Positions 23,298 through 30,491 of a stretch of DNA of 64,000 nt are shown here, piece after piece. Below the pieces are notes generated by a model that searched no databases, was not told where the DNA came from, and worked only from the letters and a program-made list of their open reading frames with translations. A program made the translations under genes and the position numbers. Source of the stretch: UBA4742 sp963773335 (GTDB taxonomy: Bacteria; Actinomycetota; Acidimicrobiia; Acidimicrobiales; Acidimicrobilacustridaceae); NCBI GenBank assembly GCA_963773335.1, contig CAVZAT010000004.1, forward strand, positions 744,001 to 808,000. Reading direction: 5' to 3'. Position 1 is the stretch's first letter. The number at the start of each line of letters is the position of its first letter.

Positions 23298-23646
23298 TCA
23301 TCGGCGTGGCGCCCGGGGTTTCGGGTCGAGCCGCTCGAGCTCGGCCATGAACGCGGCGTGATCACGGAACTCGGGTCGGCCGGGGCCACGGAACCAACCC
23401 CGCGCCTCGTACCAGAACCCGTTGCGCCGCCGACCATCCAGACCCCCATGAGCTTCGATCCACCCGTTGATCGCGTCCCGATGCAAGCGCCGTGCCATCA
23501 ACAGCGCCGCCGGACGCTCCAGGGCGTCCGCGAACGAGATCCTGTGGCAAGACCCAATCCTCGACCCACGTCCGGTCCTGCGCCCACTCCGGCAGCCCCA
23601 CAGCGGCCACAGCGGCCACGTCGGCCACAGGTTGCCTACGACGCAT
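23298..23646 (-). CDS. Hypothetical protein next to the terminase-like gene (one-base frameshift)
   Basis: ATG 23646 overlaps the end of the terminase-small-like gene by 11 bases. The N-terminal half reads 'VADVAAVAAVGLPEWAQDRT', 'WVEDWVLP'. An extra base near 23541-23546 separates it from the C-terminal half 'ISFADALERPAALLMARRLH', 'RDAINGWIEAHGG', 'WYEARGWFRGPGR', 'FRDHAAFMAELERLDPKP'. After repair it is about 115 residues. The basic, Trp-rich composition is compatible with nucleic-acid binding. No known family. Confidence 0.5.
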
Positions 23647-24033
23647 CGCCCAGGCCCTTCCGGGCGTCCCGCTCGGCCCTGGTGCGGTTCCACCGACTGT
23701 TCGCCGCGTCCTGCGCACGCCGAGACGCGGCGTACGGCCCGCCTCCTCGTCCTCCGCCGGCAGCCGAAGCTCGCCGATCAGCCGGGCCAGCGCCAGCCGG
23801 GACATGCGCAGCTCGGAGATCGCCGGATTCAGGCGCGGTTGACCCTGCGATCCGACCACCGACAGCCCCTGCTCAGCGAGCAGCACCTCGAGACGCCGAA
23901 CGTCATCAGCCTGACGGCACGCCGACCCCAGCTGCACCGAGTCGAACTTGTCCAACTCGAAGGTCTCAGCGATCGCCGCCCACAGGGCTCTACCGGCCAC
24001 ACCGAACCCCGACGGCACCCGCTTCCCAGCCAC
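23636..24033 (-). CDS. Phage terminase small-subunit-like protein (P27-type), one-base frameshift
   Basis: Repaired length is 132 residues. The pattern 'GVAGRALWAAIAETFELDKF', 'GSACRQADDVRRLEVLLAEQ', 'VVGSQGQPRLNPAISELRMS', 'LALARLIGELRLPAEDEE' follows the helix-turn arrangement of actinophage P27-type small terminases, including the conserved GSxGQ..xNP/HP motif. A missing base near 23726-23730 hides the basic tail SRRAQDAANSRWNRTRAERD and the TAG at 23636. In phages it recognises packaging sites. A lone copy without a large subunit is a hallmark of PICI satellites, which redirect helper packaging. Confidence 0.65.
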
Positions 24034-24411
24034 TCAGACCACCCCCCACCGCGCTAGCGGTAGAGTACGCATTCCCCGGTGCCGCACACCCGAAAACCTC
24101 ACGAGACGCACTGCGTGCGCAGCGAGCCAGGCACCACTGCCGGTCCCTCTGGTCGTCGAGGGGGTGACCCCCCTGGGAGCACTCGGATGATGCTCGGAGT
24201 GTCTGGAGGATAGCTACTAATAGCGGTTGGGTCGGGAGGTCGGAGGTGTGGTTCGTATGACCGCGCCGGGGGTTGGCGGCGGTGATGGTTGTTGTGGTGG
24301 CCGGTCGAGTGACTGCGACCGCGCCGTGCCTTAGGCACGGGCGCGGTGGCGCGGTCAGGTCACCTCGTTTCCCAGTGCGCCGCTGGCGCGGTCCGGCGCG
24401 GTGCGGCGCGG
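24034..24411. other. Non-coding region between terS-like and repA-like genes, putative origin
   Basis: These 378 bases hold no gene. Seen: an AT-richer stretch (24209-24225, GATAGCTACTAATAGCGG) in otherwise GC-rich DNA, a strong hairpin (24320-24349) and clustered GGCGCGGT repeats (24342-24412). The layout (AT-rich segment beside iteron-like repeats next to a replication ATPase) is what a satellite replication origin looks like; this is inference. Confidence 0.45.
24320..24349 (-). terminator. Strong hairpin after the repA-like gene
   Basis: ACCGCGCCGTGCC and GGCACGGGCGCGGT pair around a TTA loop (13 bp with one bulged G). It lies 60 bases beyond the repA-like stop and could end the replication transcript or form part of the origin. 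Confidence 0.5.
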
Positions 24412-24412
24412 T
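24342..24412 (+). repeat. GGCGCGGT iteron-like repeats
   Basis: Five copies of GGCGCGGT start at 24342, 24350, 24385, 24395 and 24405. The last three are spaced exactly 10 bases apart, one DNA turn, as expected for an initiator binding site. The array ends at the stop codon of the repA-like gene. Confidence 0.5.
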
Positions 24413-25619
24413 CATCGTGTGAGGCCTTCCAGCTGGTCGGCGGTGGGGTCTTTGACCCATCGGTGGATGCGGGCGCCGCGGGCGCCTTCGGTGATCTGGA
24501 TGCAGCCGATGTTCTCGGCGAGTTCGGCGGCGTCGTCGATGGCTTGGTTGCTGGCGTTACCTCGGGCGCGGACCGCGGGGCGGAGCTTGCGGCCGGTGAG
24601 TCCGTCAGCGCCGACCTGTCGGCACGCCTCGGTCACCCGCTTCACGAGGACCACGGTCAGCGGCGTTGCGGTCTGCTCGCTGTCCGCGGGCGGCTCGAGG
24701 ACGACCTGGAGGTGGGCGCCGGTGGGGTCGATGTGGACCCAGGCGCCGACTTCCTTGCTGGCGTAGTTGCCGTGGCGGTCCTTGGCGCAGGTCAGCTTCA
24801 GCTTGCCCGGATGGAGCGCGAGAACGGGGTGACGACCTCGAGGAGCCAGCTCGCCCCGGAGATCAGGGCCCGCTTGCGCTTGCTGCCGGACGGGAACAGC
24901 GGGTTGTCGCCGGCCTTCGTGGAGTGGTCGAGGAGGAGCACGGTGTGGCCCGCGCGTTCGAAGCGGTGGGGCAGGAACCGTTTCCAACCGTCGACCTCGA
25001 GGTCCTTGTCCTCGGACAGGCCCATCAGGCCGAGCGATTCGCCCACCGAGTCGATAACGAGGAGGACTTGGCCAAGAGCGTCGGTGGCGGCGAGGAGTTC
25101 GTCGATCATGGTCCGCCCGGGCACCTCGTCGGGGTTGAGGTAGTGGAACCGGTCGGCGATGGCCTGGTCGTGGACGCCAAGGCTGCGGAGCCGTTCGATG
25201 ATGAGGGTCTCGTTGGCGTCCTCGAAGTCGCACCAGACCACGTGGAGACCGTCGTCGAGGTGTTGGCGGGTCGCTTCCTGGGCGAGCAGCGACTTCCCGA
25301 CTCCGGATCCGCCGTGGATGGAGTTGATGCAATGGGCGTAGAGCAGTGCCCGGTGGTCGGTGCGGCGCAGGAGGGTGGGGGCGGTTGGTTCGAGGTGGCC
25401 CGCGAGGGCGTTGGTGAGGTCCCTGAACTGCCAGCTGGCACCAGCCGGGCCGTCGTCACCCGATGGGGCCGTCCGCGTGGCGGGATCGACGAGACCGACG
25501 AATCGGGCGTTGTCGAGGTGCCAGTCGATCTCATCGGGGTCGAGGTCGAGGTTCTCGTCGAGGTCCTCGGGCGGCTCGCCGAGCGACGGGTCGGGCCGGC
25601 GATTGTCGATGGTGGTCAC
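24412..25619 (-). CDS. RepA-like AAA ATPase / replicative helicase (one-base frameshift)
   Basis: Repaired length is 402 residues. Walker A 'GGSGVGKS' is at residues 103-110 and Walker B 'QVLLVIDS' near 184-191; 'VLLLDHSTKAGD' (sensor His), 'SGSKRKRALISGASWLLEVV' and, after a missing base near 24821, 'KLKLTCAKDRHGNY' follow. This is the layout of the RSF1010 RepA/AAA_25 hexameric helicase family. The C-terminal 130 residues look like a winged-helix DNA-binding part. GTG 25619 overlaps the previous stop (GTGA). It is the central replication protein of the element, next to iteron-like repeats. Confidence 0.75.
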
Positions 25620-26095
25620 TCGGCTGCCTTTCGGTGGGCAGCGAGGACGGGGCACCAGTCGTCATGATGGACCTCGATCATCCACACGCCGGCCTGAACC
25701 GGTTCGACAGTCTGGTAGGCGTCGCAGCAGGAGCACCCGCCGGCCACGCGGGCGCCGTCGAGCGGACCGAGGATGGCAGCGACTCGCTGTTGAGATGGGC
25801 TGAGCGGCGCCTTCACACGATCGCCCGGATGGTCTCGGCGAGCCGCGTCGACCACTTCGAGCCGGTCGTAGCTCCCGAGGGTCTGGCTGCAGATGTCGGC
25901 CGTGTTGGCCAACCGGCGCAGCTCGGCGGCGACCGCGGCGAAGCTCCGGCCAGCGTCGATCGACTGGGCGACCCCGGCCAGGCCCTCGTTCAGCTGCTCG
26001 CGTTGCTGCTGAGACCACGATGGCCAGAACCTGACCCCGGTGGTCGGATCGATCCGCTGAAGGGGGTGCATATCACCGCCTGCGGGAGCGGTCAT
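25616..26095 (-). CDS. Hypothetical protein of the replication operon, 159 residues
   Basis: Begins 'MTAPAGGDMHPLQRIDPTTG', then 'WPSWSQQQREQLNEGLAGVA', 'FAAVAAELRRLANTADICSQ' and a C-terminal cluster 'GGCSCCDAYQTVEP' plus 'HHDDWCPVLAAHRKA' whose Cys/His residues could bind zinc. ATGA and GTGA overlaps on both sides show strict translational coupling with the 395-residue gene and the RepA-like gene, which suggests a role in element replication. No family recognised. Confidence 0.65.
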   Translation of the reverse strand: MTAPAGGDMHPLQRIDPTTGVRFWPSWSQQQREQLNEGLAGVAQSIDAGRSFAAVAAELRRLANTADICSQTLGSYDRLEVVDAARRDHPGDRVKAPLSPSQQRVAAILGPLDGARVAGGCSCCDAYQTVEPVQAGVWMIEVHHDDWCPVLAAHRKAAE

Positions 26096-27279
26096 CGGAG
26101 GACCCCCACGCCGTTCCTCATGGCCTGAAGCGCAGAGATCGCCTCGTCGAGGATCTGCGCCCAATCGGTGTCCGTATCTCCCGCCAGCTCAACCGCCAAG
26201 TCGTCGGCGACGAGGTTCAAGGCACCCGCATCGAGGATGAACCGCAGGCCCATGTCCTTCACGGTGACGATCCGACGTGACACGAGCTCGGGATCGTCTG
26301 ACTCAGTCCGCACACCCAGGTGCACGCCGATCTGGTGGCTGACCTTCGCCATGGTCTCCATGGTGTTGACCAGCAGGTACCGCTTAGCGTCTGCTGCCTT
26401 GGTGAAGCGGTCATCGGCGATGAGGCGATCCCACCTCCGCAGGATCCTGTCGGTTTCGACGGCCGTCGAGAACACCTGCACCGGGAGCGGGGCACGCTTC
26501 CGGTGGTGGTGGTCGCTGACCACCTCGCCCACCACGTCCTTGGTGGTCTGGGCAGCGCGGACCTGACGCTCAGCGTCCTCCGACGACCCCGTCAGGACGG
26601 CCAGGTCCTCGTCCCAGTCGTTCTCTCCGTTGCCTGAGAGAACCTTGACGACGCCCACCATGGGCGGCGGCGTATAGGTCCCCTCAGCCTCGAGTAGATC
26701 GGCCTCGAGCAACGTCTTGAACGCGGCCAGGTGCTTGTCGCCGAACTTGGCCCACTGGTCGTCATCCCAGCCGTCCGGGCCCGAGCCCTTCCGCTCCCGC
26801 TTCGGTGGTCGGTACTCGTCCAACGTCGAGCGGATGACCGCCTTTCGCTCCCAGTCGGGCATGTCGTCGGAGACACACGCCCTCACCACCTCCACCACGT
26901 CGGCCATGTGCTTCTTGCCGACGGCCCGGGTGGTGTGCTCCGGGATTTCTACCTTGGTAGAAATCCCGGCGGCCTCGGCCAGGTTGCGGTCCCACTCCGC
27001 TTTGGCCAGCAGCTGCGCTGCCCGCTTCTCCCCGATGTCGAACTGCGCCCGGCAGTACTCGTCCCACGACGTGTAGCTGAGCGCCAGCCAGACCTTGCCC
27101 GCTCGGGCCTCCTCGATCAGGGTGGCCAGCTCGGCGGCGCCCACCTTGAGGTTGGCCAACAACGTGTAGATCCTGCCGGTGATCTCCCTGGCCTGGTCCA
27201 CCGTCATCGGAGCGCGGCTCTTGCGCCCGTAGCTCGGCAGCGAGGTATTCAGTTCGGCGGACCCGGTCGGTGGCCCCAT
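26092..27279 (-). CDS. Hypothetical protein of the replication operon, 395 residues
   Basis: The N-terminal region 'TVDQAREITGRIYTLLANLK' + 'LALSYTSWDEYCRAQFDIGE' + 'KRAAQLL' resembles a helical DNA-binding segment seen in plasmid and phage proteins (DUF3102/ParB-associated type; weak). A central basic patch 'EYRPPKRERKGSGPDGWDDD' follows, and a helical C-terminal half contains 'LRRWDRLIADDRFTKAADAK'. ATG 27279 shares one base with the end of the excisionase-like gene. Position directly upstream of the RepA-like ATPase suggests an initiator or partitioning accessory; unproven. Confidence 0.6.
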   Translation of the reverse strand: MGPPTGSAELNTSLPSYGRKSRAPMTVDQAREITGRIYTLLANLKVGAAELATLIEEARAGKVWLALSYTSWDEYCRAQFDIGEKRAAQLLAKAEWDRNLAEAAGISTKVEIPEHTTRAVGKKHMADVVEVVRACVSDDMPDWERKAVIRSTLDEYRPPKRERKGSGPDGWDDDQWAKFGDKHLAAFKTLLEADLLEAEGTYTPPPMVGVVKVLSGNGENDWDEDLAVLTGSSEDAERQVRAAQTTKDVVGEVVSDHHHRKRAPLPVQVFSTAVETDRILRRWDRLIADDRFTKAADAKRYLLVNTMETMAKVSHQIGVHLGVRTESDDPELVSRRIVTVKDMGLRFILDAGALNLVADDLAVELAGDTDTDWAQILDEAISALQAMRNGVGVLR

Positions 27280-27473
27280 CAGCTGGCGATGTCGACGCGG
27301 CCGGACTCGGCGAGGCGGTCGAGATCAGCCAGGTCGAAGAGCAGGCGGCTAGAGCCGGGGAGCTTGTAGAAGGGAATCCGGCGCTCGGCCACGAGTCGGC
27401 GGAGCCAGCGCTCGGTCATCCAGGGCCACGCGTCGAGCGTCTGCCTCAAGGTGACTAGGTCGGTATTGGCCAT
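27279..27473 (-). CDS. Excisionase-like helix-turn-helix protein
   Basis: This 64-residue protein reads 'LDAWPWMTERWLRRLVAERR', 'IPFYKLPGSSRLLFDLADLD', 'RLAESGRVD', the MerR/excisionase (HTH_17) winged-helix layout: helix-turn-helix, a hairpin wing 'KLPGSSRLLF', then a short helix. Such proteins bend DNA for excision or act as early regulators. It is the first gene of the leftward operon, divergent from the repressor-like gene, with a 117-base control region between them. Confidence 0.7.
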   Translation of the reverse strand: MANTDLVTLRQTLDAWPWMTERWLRRLVAERRIPFYKLPGSSRLLFDLADLDRLAESGRVDIAS

Positions 27474-27590
27474 GACGGTGCAGTCCTCTCATCCGGCGTT
27501 ATCCGTCGCTCACCACCGAACTCCTTTCTTGTTGCGTCTGCAAGGGTTCCCGGAGTAGATTCAAGGAAGTCCAGAATCGGAGGCTGAGGC
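27474..27590. promoter_or_regulatory. Divergent control region of the element
   Basis: The 117 bases between the excisionase-like and repressor-like starts must carry both promoters. A palindrome TTGCGTCTGCAA (27532-27543, TTGC-N4-GCAA) sits in the middle and is a good operator candidate. GGAGG eight bases before GTG 27591 is the ribosome site of the repressor gene. Confidence 0.5.
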
Positions 27591-28232
27591 GTGAAGGTGA
27601 GCGACGTGTTCAGGCAGCGGATGGTGCACCACCGCCGGCGCCAGGATCTGACCCAGGCGCAGCTGTCGGAGCGGCTGGTTGCCATGGGAGTGAACCTGTC
27701 TCGCGCGACCGTGGCTGAGATTGAGTCGGCGGGGACTCGGGGGAACCGCGTCACCTTGGAGGAGGCGGTGGCGATCACTGCGGCCCTCAACGTCCCCCTG
27801 CGGGTGATGTTGCTGCCTTTGACCGAGGGCGACAAGGACGACATCGAGGACTACGACATCGAGATCGGCAACCAGAGAGCGAACGTGTGGAAGTTGCAGC
27901 GGTGGCTCCGGGGTGACGCCGCCAGCTACCTCTTGCCGGGAGGTGCCCACGTCTGGTTCGACGCCGCTCGACCGCTCCGAATCCACGAGGGCATCGAGGC
28001 GGCAGAGAGGTCGGCGAAGGACGCCGACTCCGAGATCGAGTACGCGGATTCGGAATCGAAGCGGCAGAGGGCACGCCGGGACCTTGATGCTGCACTCGAG
28101 GCGCTCGATCGGCTGATACCTGATCTGCGGGCACTCGGTGTTCCTGCGGATGGGTGGCTGCATCCAGATTTCGAGACTGAGCTCAAGAAGATGCGCCGTC
28201 GTTCAGCGACGGCCGCCAAGCGGAAGGACTGA
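27591..28232 (+). CDS. Cro/CI-type HTH regulator (Stl/CI-like position)
   Basis: This 213-residue protein has an N-terminal XRE helix-turn-helix ('LTQAQLSERLVAMGVNLSRA', 'TVAEIESAGTRGNRVTLEEA'). Next comes a middle region 'WKLQRWLRGDAASYLLPGG' and a charged helical, probably coiled-coil C-terminus ('DSESKRQRARRDLDAALEAL'). The large non-DNA-binding part could sense a helper-phage protein, as Stl does in SaPI islands, but this is inference from position only. The integrase ATG lies three bases after its stop, so the two are co-transcribed. Confidence 0.75.
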   Translation: MKVSDVFRQRMVHHRRRQDLTQAQLSERLVAMGVNLSRATVAEIESAGTRGNRVTLEEAVAITAALNVPLRVMLLPLTEGDKDDIEDYDIEIGNQRANVWKLQRWLRGDAASYLLPGGAHVWFDAARPLRIHEGIEAAERSAKDADSEIEYADSESKRQRARRDLDAALEALDRLIPDLRALGVPADGWLHPDFETELKKMRRRSATAAKRKD

Positions 28233-28235
28233 CCC

Positions 28236-29444
28236 ATGGCCAGCATCTACGCAACCAAGACGGATCGAGCAGGCAGGCCGGCGAAGGACACCCGGTGGAA
28301 GGCCCGCTACCGGGACGCCAACGGGCGGTCGCGGTCTCAGACGTTCGACCGCAAGCTGGAGGCCTCGAAGTTCCTGGAGCGCAACGGGGCGGACACTCAG
28401 CGAGGCGAGTGGATCGACCCCGGCGTGCGGCCCGGTCGTTCGATGAGCTGGCGGACAGCGTGGTGGAAGACCACGGTCAAGCTGGCGCCGCTCACCCGGC
28501 GGACGTACCACCGGCTCCTCGAGGGACACGTGCGACCCCACTTCGGTGGCAAGGCTCAGGGGTCGATCGAGTGGCTGGATGTCGAGGAGTTCATCGGCGA
28601 GAAGCTGGAGGCGGGCTACTCCCCAAAGATGGTGCGCGACATGGTGTCGGTCGTGTCGCTGATCATGAAGCTGGCCGTCCGTGGTGCGGTCCGGAAGGAC
28701 AACCCAGCGGCCGGGCACAGCGTCCCGATCCGTCGGCGCAAGGTCGGCCACGGTGAGGTCCTGACGATGAACGACGCTCACCGCCTGGTGGCCGCCACCC
28801 GGGATCCGTACAAGCCGGCGGTGTGGCTCCTCCTGCTGGCCGGGCTGCGACCGGCGGAGCTGTGCGGCCTGCGGGTCCGTCACGTCGATCTGATCCGCCG
28901 CGAGATGCACGTGACCGAAACCCTGAACGTGGTCCACAAGTTCGGTGAGACGGCCTACAGCGTCGAGCGGGGCCCGACGAAGACGGCGGCCGGCGATCGG
29001 TTCCTGCCTCTGCCCGAGTCGATGTGCGACGACCTGGCCGCCATGCTCGCGTTGCGGGCCGAATGTCGAGGTCGACCGATCGACGCTGATGAGCCTCTGT
29101 TCGAGTCGATCAGGGGCGGTGCTCCGATGACGGTGCCAGTCCTGCGGGCCCGGGTGATCCGTCCCGCGCTCGAGAAGGCGGGGCTGCCGGCGTCGATCCG
29201 CACCTACGACCTCCGTCACGCCCACGCCTCGCTGCTGATCCAGCAGGGCGCCAACATCCTGGAGGTCGCGCAGCGGATGGGGCACACAGACCCGGCGGTC
29301 ACGCTCCGGGAGTACGGCCACCTCTACCCGGGCGCACAGGAGCGGCTCACGGACCAGCTCGAGGCGCTCCGCCAGTCGACCGCCACTCCCCCACCGGTGG
29401 CCACCGTCGTCGACCTCGACGAGCGGCGGGAATCGGCCGGTTGA
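28236..29444 (+). CDS. int: Tyrosine-type site-specific integrase
   Basis: This 402-residue protein has three domains: an N-terminal arm-binding part ('WKARYRDANGRSRSQTFDRK'), a SAM-like core-binding domain (residues about 75-150) and the catalytic domain. Catalytic residues seen: Arg in 'LLAGLRPAELCGL', Lys in 'PTKTAAGDRFLPLP', Arg in 'TYDLRHAHASLL' (the usual first His is Tyr), His in 'QRMGHTDPAV', and the nucleophile Tyr in 'LREYGHLYP'. It integrates the element at the ssrA 3' end; attR is 132 bases downstream. Last gene of the rightward operon. Confidence 0.93.
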   Translation: MASIYATKTDRAGRPAKDTRWKARYRDANGRSRSQTFDRKLEASKFLERNGADTQRGEWIDPGVRPGRSMSWRTAWWKTTVKLAPLTRRTYHRLLEGHVRPHFGGKAQGSIEWLDVEEFIGEKLEAGYSPKMVRDMVSVVSLIMKLAVRGAVRKDNPAAGHSVPIRRRKVGHGEVLTMNDAHRLVAATRDPYKPAVWLLLLAGLRPAELCGLRVRHVDLIRREMHVTETLNVVHKFGETAYSVERGPTKTAAGDRFLPLPESMCDDLAAMLALRAECRGRPIDADEPLFESIRGGAPMTVPVLRARVIRPALEKAGLPASIRTYDLRHAHASLLIQQGANILEVAQRMGHTDPAVTLREYGHLYPGAQERLTDQLEALRQSTATPPPVATVVDLDERRESAG

Positions 29445-29474
29445 GGACACGCGTAGGACACACCAGGACACAGA
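29444..29474 (+). repeat. Putative integrase arm-type sites, right end
   Basis: Three direct repeats AGGACAC(G/A) occur at 29444, 29455 and 29465. The central TAGGACACAC is identical to the left-end copy at 20203. Confidence 0.5.
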
Positions 29475-29576
29475 ATCCGGGTCTGAGAGGGTAAATCACG
29501 GTCAGCGACGGTCAGGCGAAAAGTGGGCCTGACCTGCGACAACGGCCTCTGACCAGCCCCGACGCCGGACCGGGCG

Positions 29577-29604
29577 CGAGGGTTCGATTCCCTCCAGCTC
29601 CACC
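29577..29604 (+). repeat. attR: 28-bp direct repeat of the ssrA 3' end
   Basis: Identical to 20106-20133. The copy is followed by CACACAAGG instead of the A that completes CCA, so the functional tmRNA end is the left copy. Confidence 0.92.
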
Positions 29605-29672
29605 CACACAAGGCCCCGGTGCTGCCGCAGCGGTTCCCGCCCCGGCAGCACCGGCGGGACTACCGTCGATCC

Positions 29673-30422
29673 ATGGGCCAGCTGACCGACAAGACCGCCA
29701 TCGTGACCGGCGCCGGATCCGGCATCGGCCGGGTGGCGACCGAGCTGTTCGCGGCCGAGGGCGCCACGGTGATCGCGGTCGACCGCGATGAGGACCTGGC
29801 TCGCGGCGTGGCCGACGCCCTGGGCTGTCGAACGGTGGTGGGCAGCGTCGACGACCCCGACCTGTGGACCCGGGCCATGGGTGCGGCCGACGAGACGGGT
29901 GGGCTCGACGTGGCCTACCTCAACGCCGGTCGCTATGGCTGGACCGGCCCCATCGACGAGCTGCCCCTGGACCTGTACCGCCAGACCCTGGGGGCCAACA
30001 TCGACGGCGTCGTGCTCGGGACCCGCGCCGTGGTGCCCGCGCTGCGAGCGCGAGGCGGCGGGGCGATCGTGGCCACCGCGTCGATCGCCGGGCTCGTCGC
30101 CTTCGCCCCCAACCCGATCTACACGCTGACCAAGCACACGGTGGTCGGTTTCGTCCAGGCCACCGCACCCAACCTGGCTGGCGACCACATCAGCTTCGAC
30201 GCGGTGTGTCCGAGCGTGGTCGACACCCCGATGACGGTCGAGGCGCTCGGTGGAGGCGACCCGGCCGCGATGGGGTTCCCGCTGATCGATCCGCTCACCA
30301 TCGCCCGCGCCGCGCTCGACCTGGCCACCAGCGAGGGCACCGGTCGGTGCGTGGCCGTGCGCGCCGATGTGGACCCGTTCGTCTGGCGCTTCCCCAGCTA
30401 CTCCAACCGGCTCGACACCTAG
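29673..30422 (+). CDS. SDR family NAD(P)-dependent oxidoreductase
   Basis: This 249-residue classical short-chain dehydrogenase has the cofactor loop 'TGAGSGIG' (residues 12-19) and acidic 'VDRDED' at the end of beta-2, favouring NAD(H). The 'NAG' motif is in 'LNAGRYG', the catalytic Ser in 'ATASIAGLVAF', and YxxxK in 'PIYTLTKHTV'. The substrate cannot be read from sequence. It is the first host gene to the right of the integrated element and appears monocistronic. Confidence 0.9.
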   Translation: MGQLTDKTAIVTGAGSGIGRVATELFAAEGATVIAVDRDEDLARGVADALGCRTVVGSVDDPDLWTRAMGAADETGGLDVAYLNAGRYGWTGPIDELPLDLYRQTLGANIDGVVLGTRAVVPALRARGGGAIVATASIAGLVAFAPNPIYTLTKHTVVGFVQATAPNLAGDHISFDAVCPSVVDTPMTVEALGGGDPAAMGFPLIDPLTIARAALDLATSEGTGRCVAVRADVDPFVWRFPSYSNRLDT

Positions 30423-30491
30423 CCGGGCGGCAGCCTGACCGCGTCCGGGCCCGACCGTCGGTGACACGTCGGCCTCAGGCACCGAGCGCCC

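Larger units (their letters stand above)
20106..29604. mobile_element. 9.5-kb integrated element in ssrA, phage-satellite (PICI)-like
   Basis: The element is bounded by 28-bp copies of the ssrA 3' end. The repressor-like gene (27591) and integrase (28236) run rightward. A divergent leftward operon runs from an excisionase-like gene (27473) through two unknown genes, a RepA-like AAA ATPase, a repeat-rich putative origin, and a terminase-small-subunit-like gene plus three unknown genes. The left part holds a lipoprotein, two zinc-ribbon membrane proteins, a HicA-like pair and a WhiB-like protein. No capsid, portal, large terminase, tail, relaxase or FtsK/TraB gene is present, which argues against a complete prophage or an actinomycete conjugative element. 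Confidence 0.85.

Noticed and set aside
22877..23449. Longer start (to 23449) for the 99-residue element protein
   Set aside because: The upstream part overlaps the end of the neighbouring gene in another frame and lacks protein-like pattern; ATG 23176 gives a coherent helical protein.
20106..29604. Interpretation of the element as an actinomycete integrative conjugative element
   Set aside because: No FtsK/TraB-type translocase, RepSA or prim-pol gene is seen; a terminase-small-like gene and iteron-type origin fit a phage satellite better.
20106..29604. Interpretation of the element as a degraded prophage
   Set aside because: Early and regulatory genes are compact, coupled and complete apart from single-base indels, with no structural gene fragments, which is unlike gradual decay.
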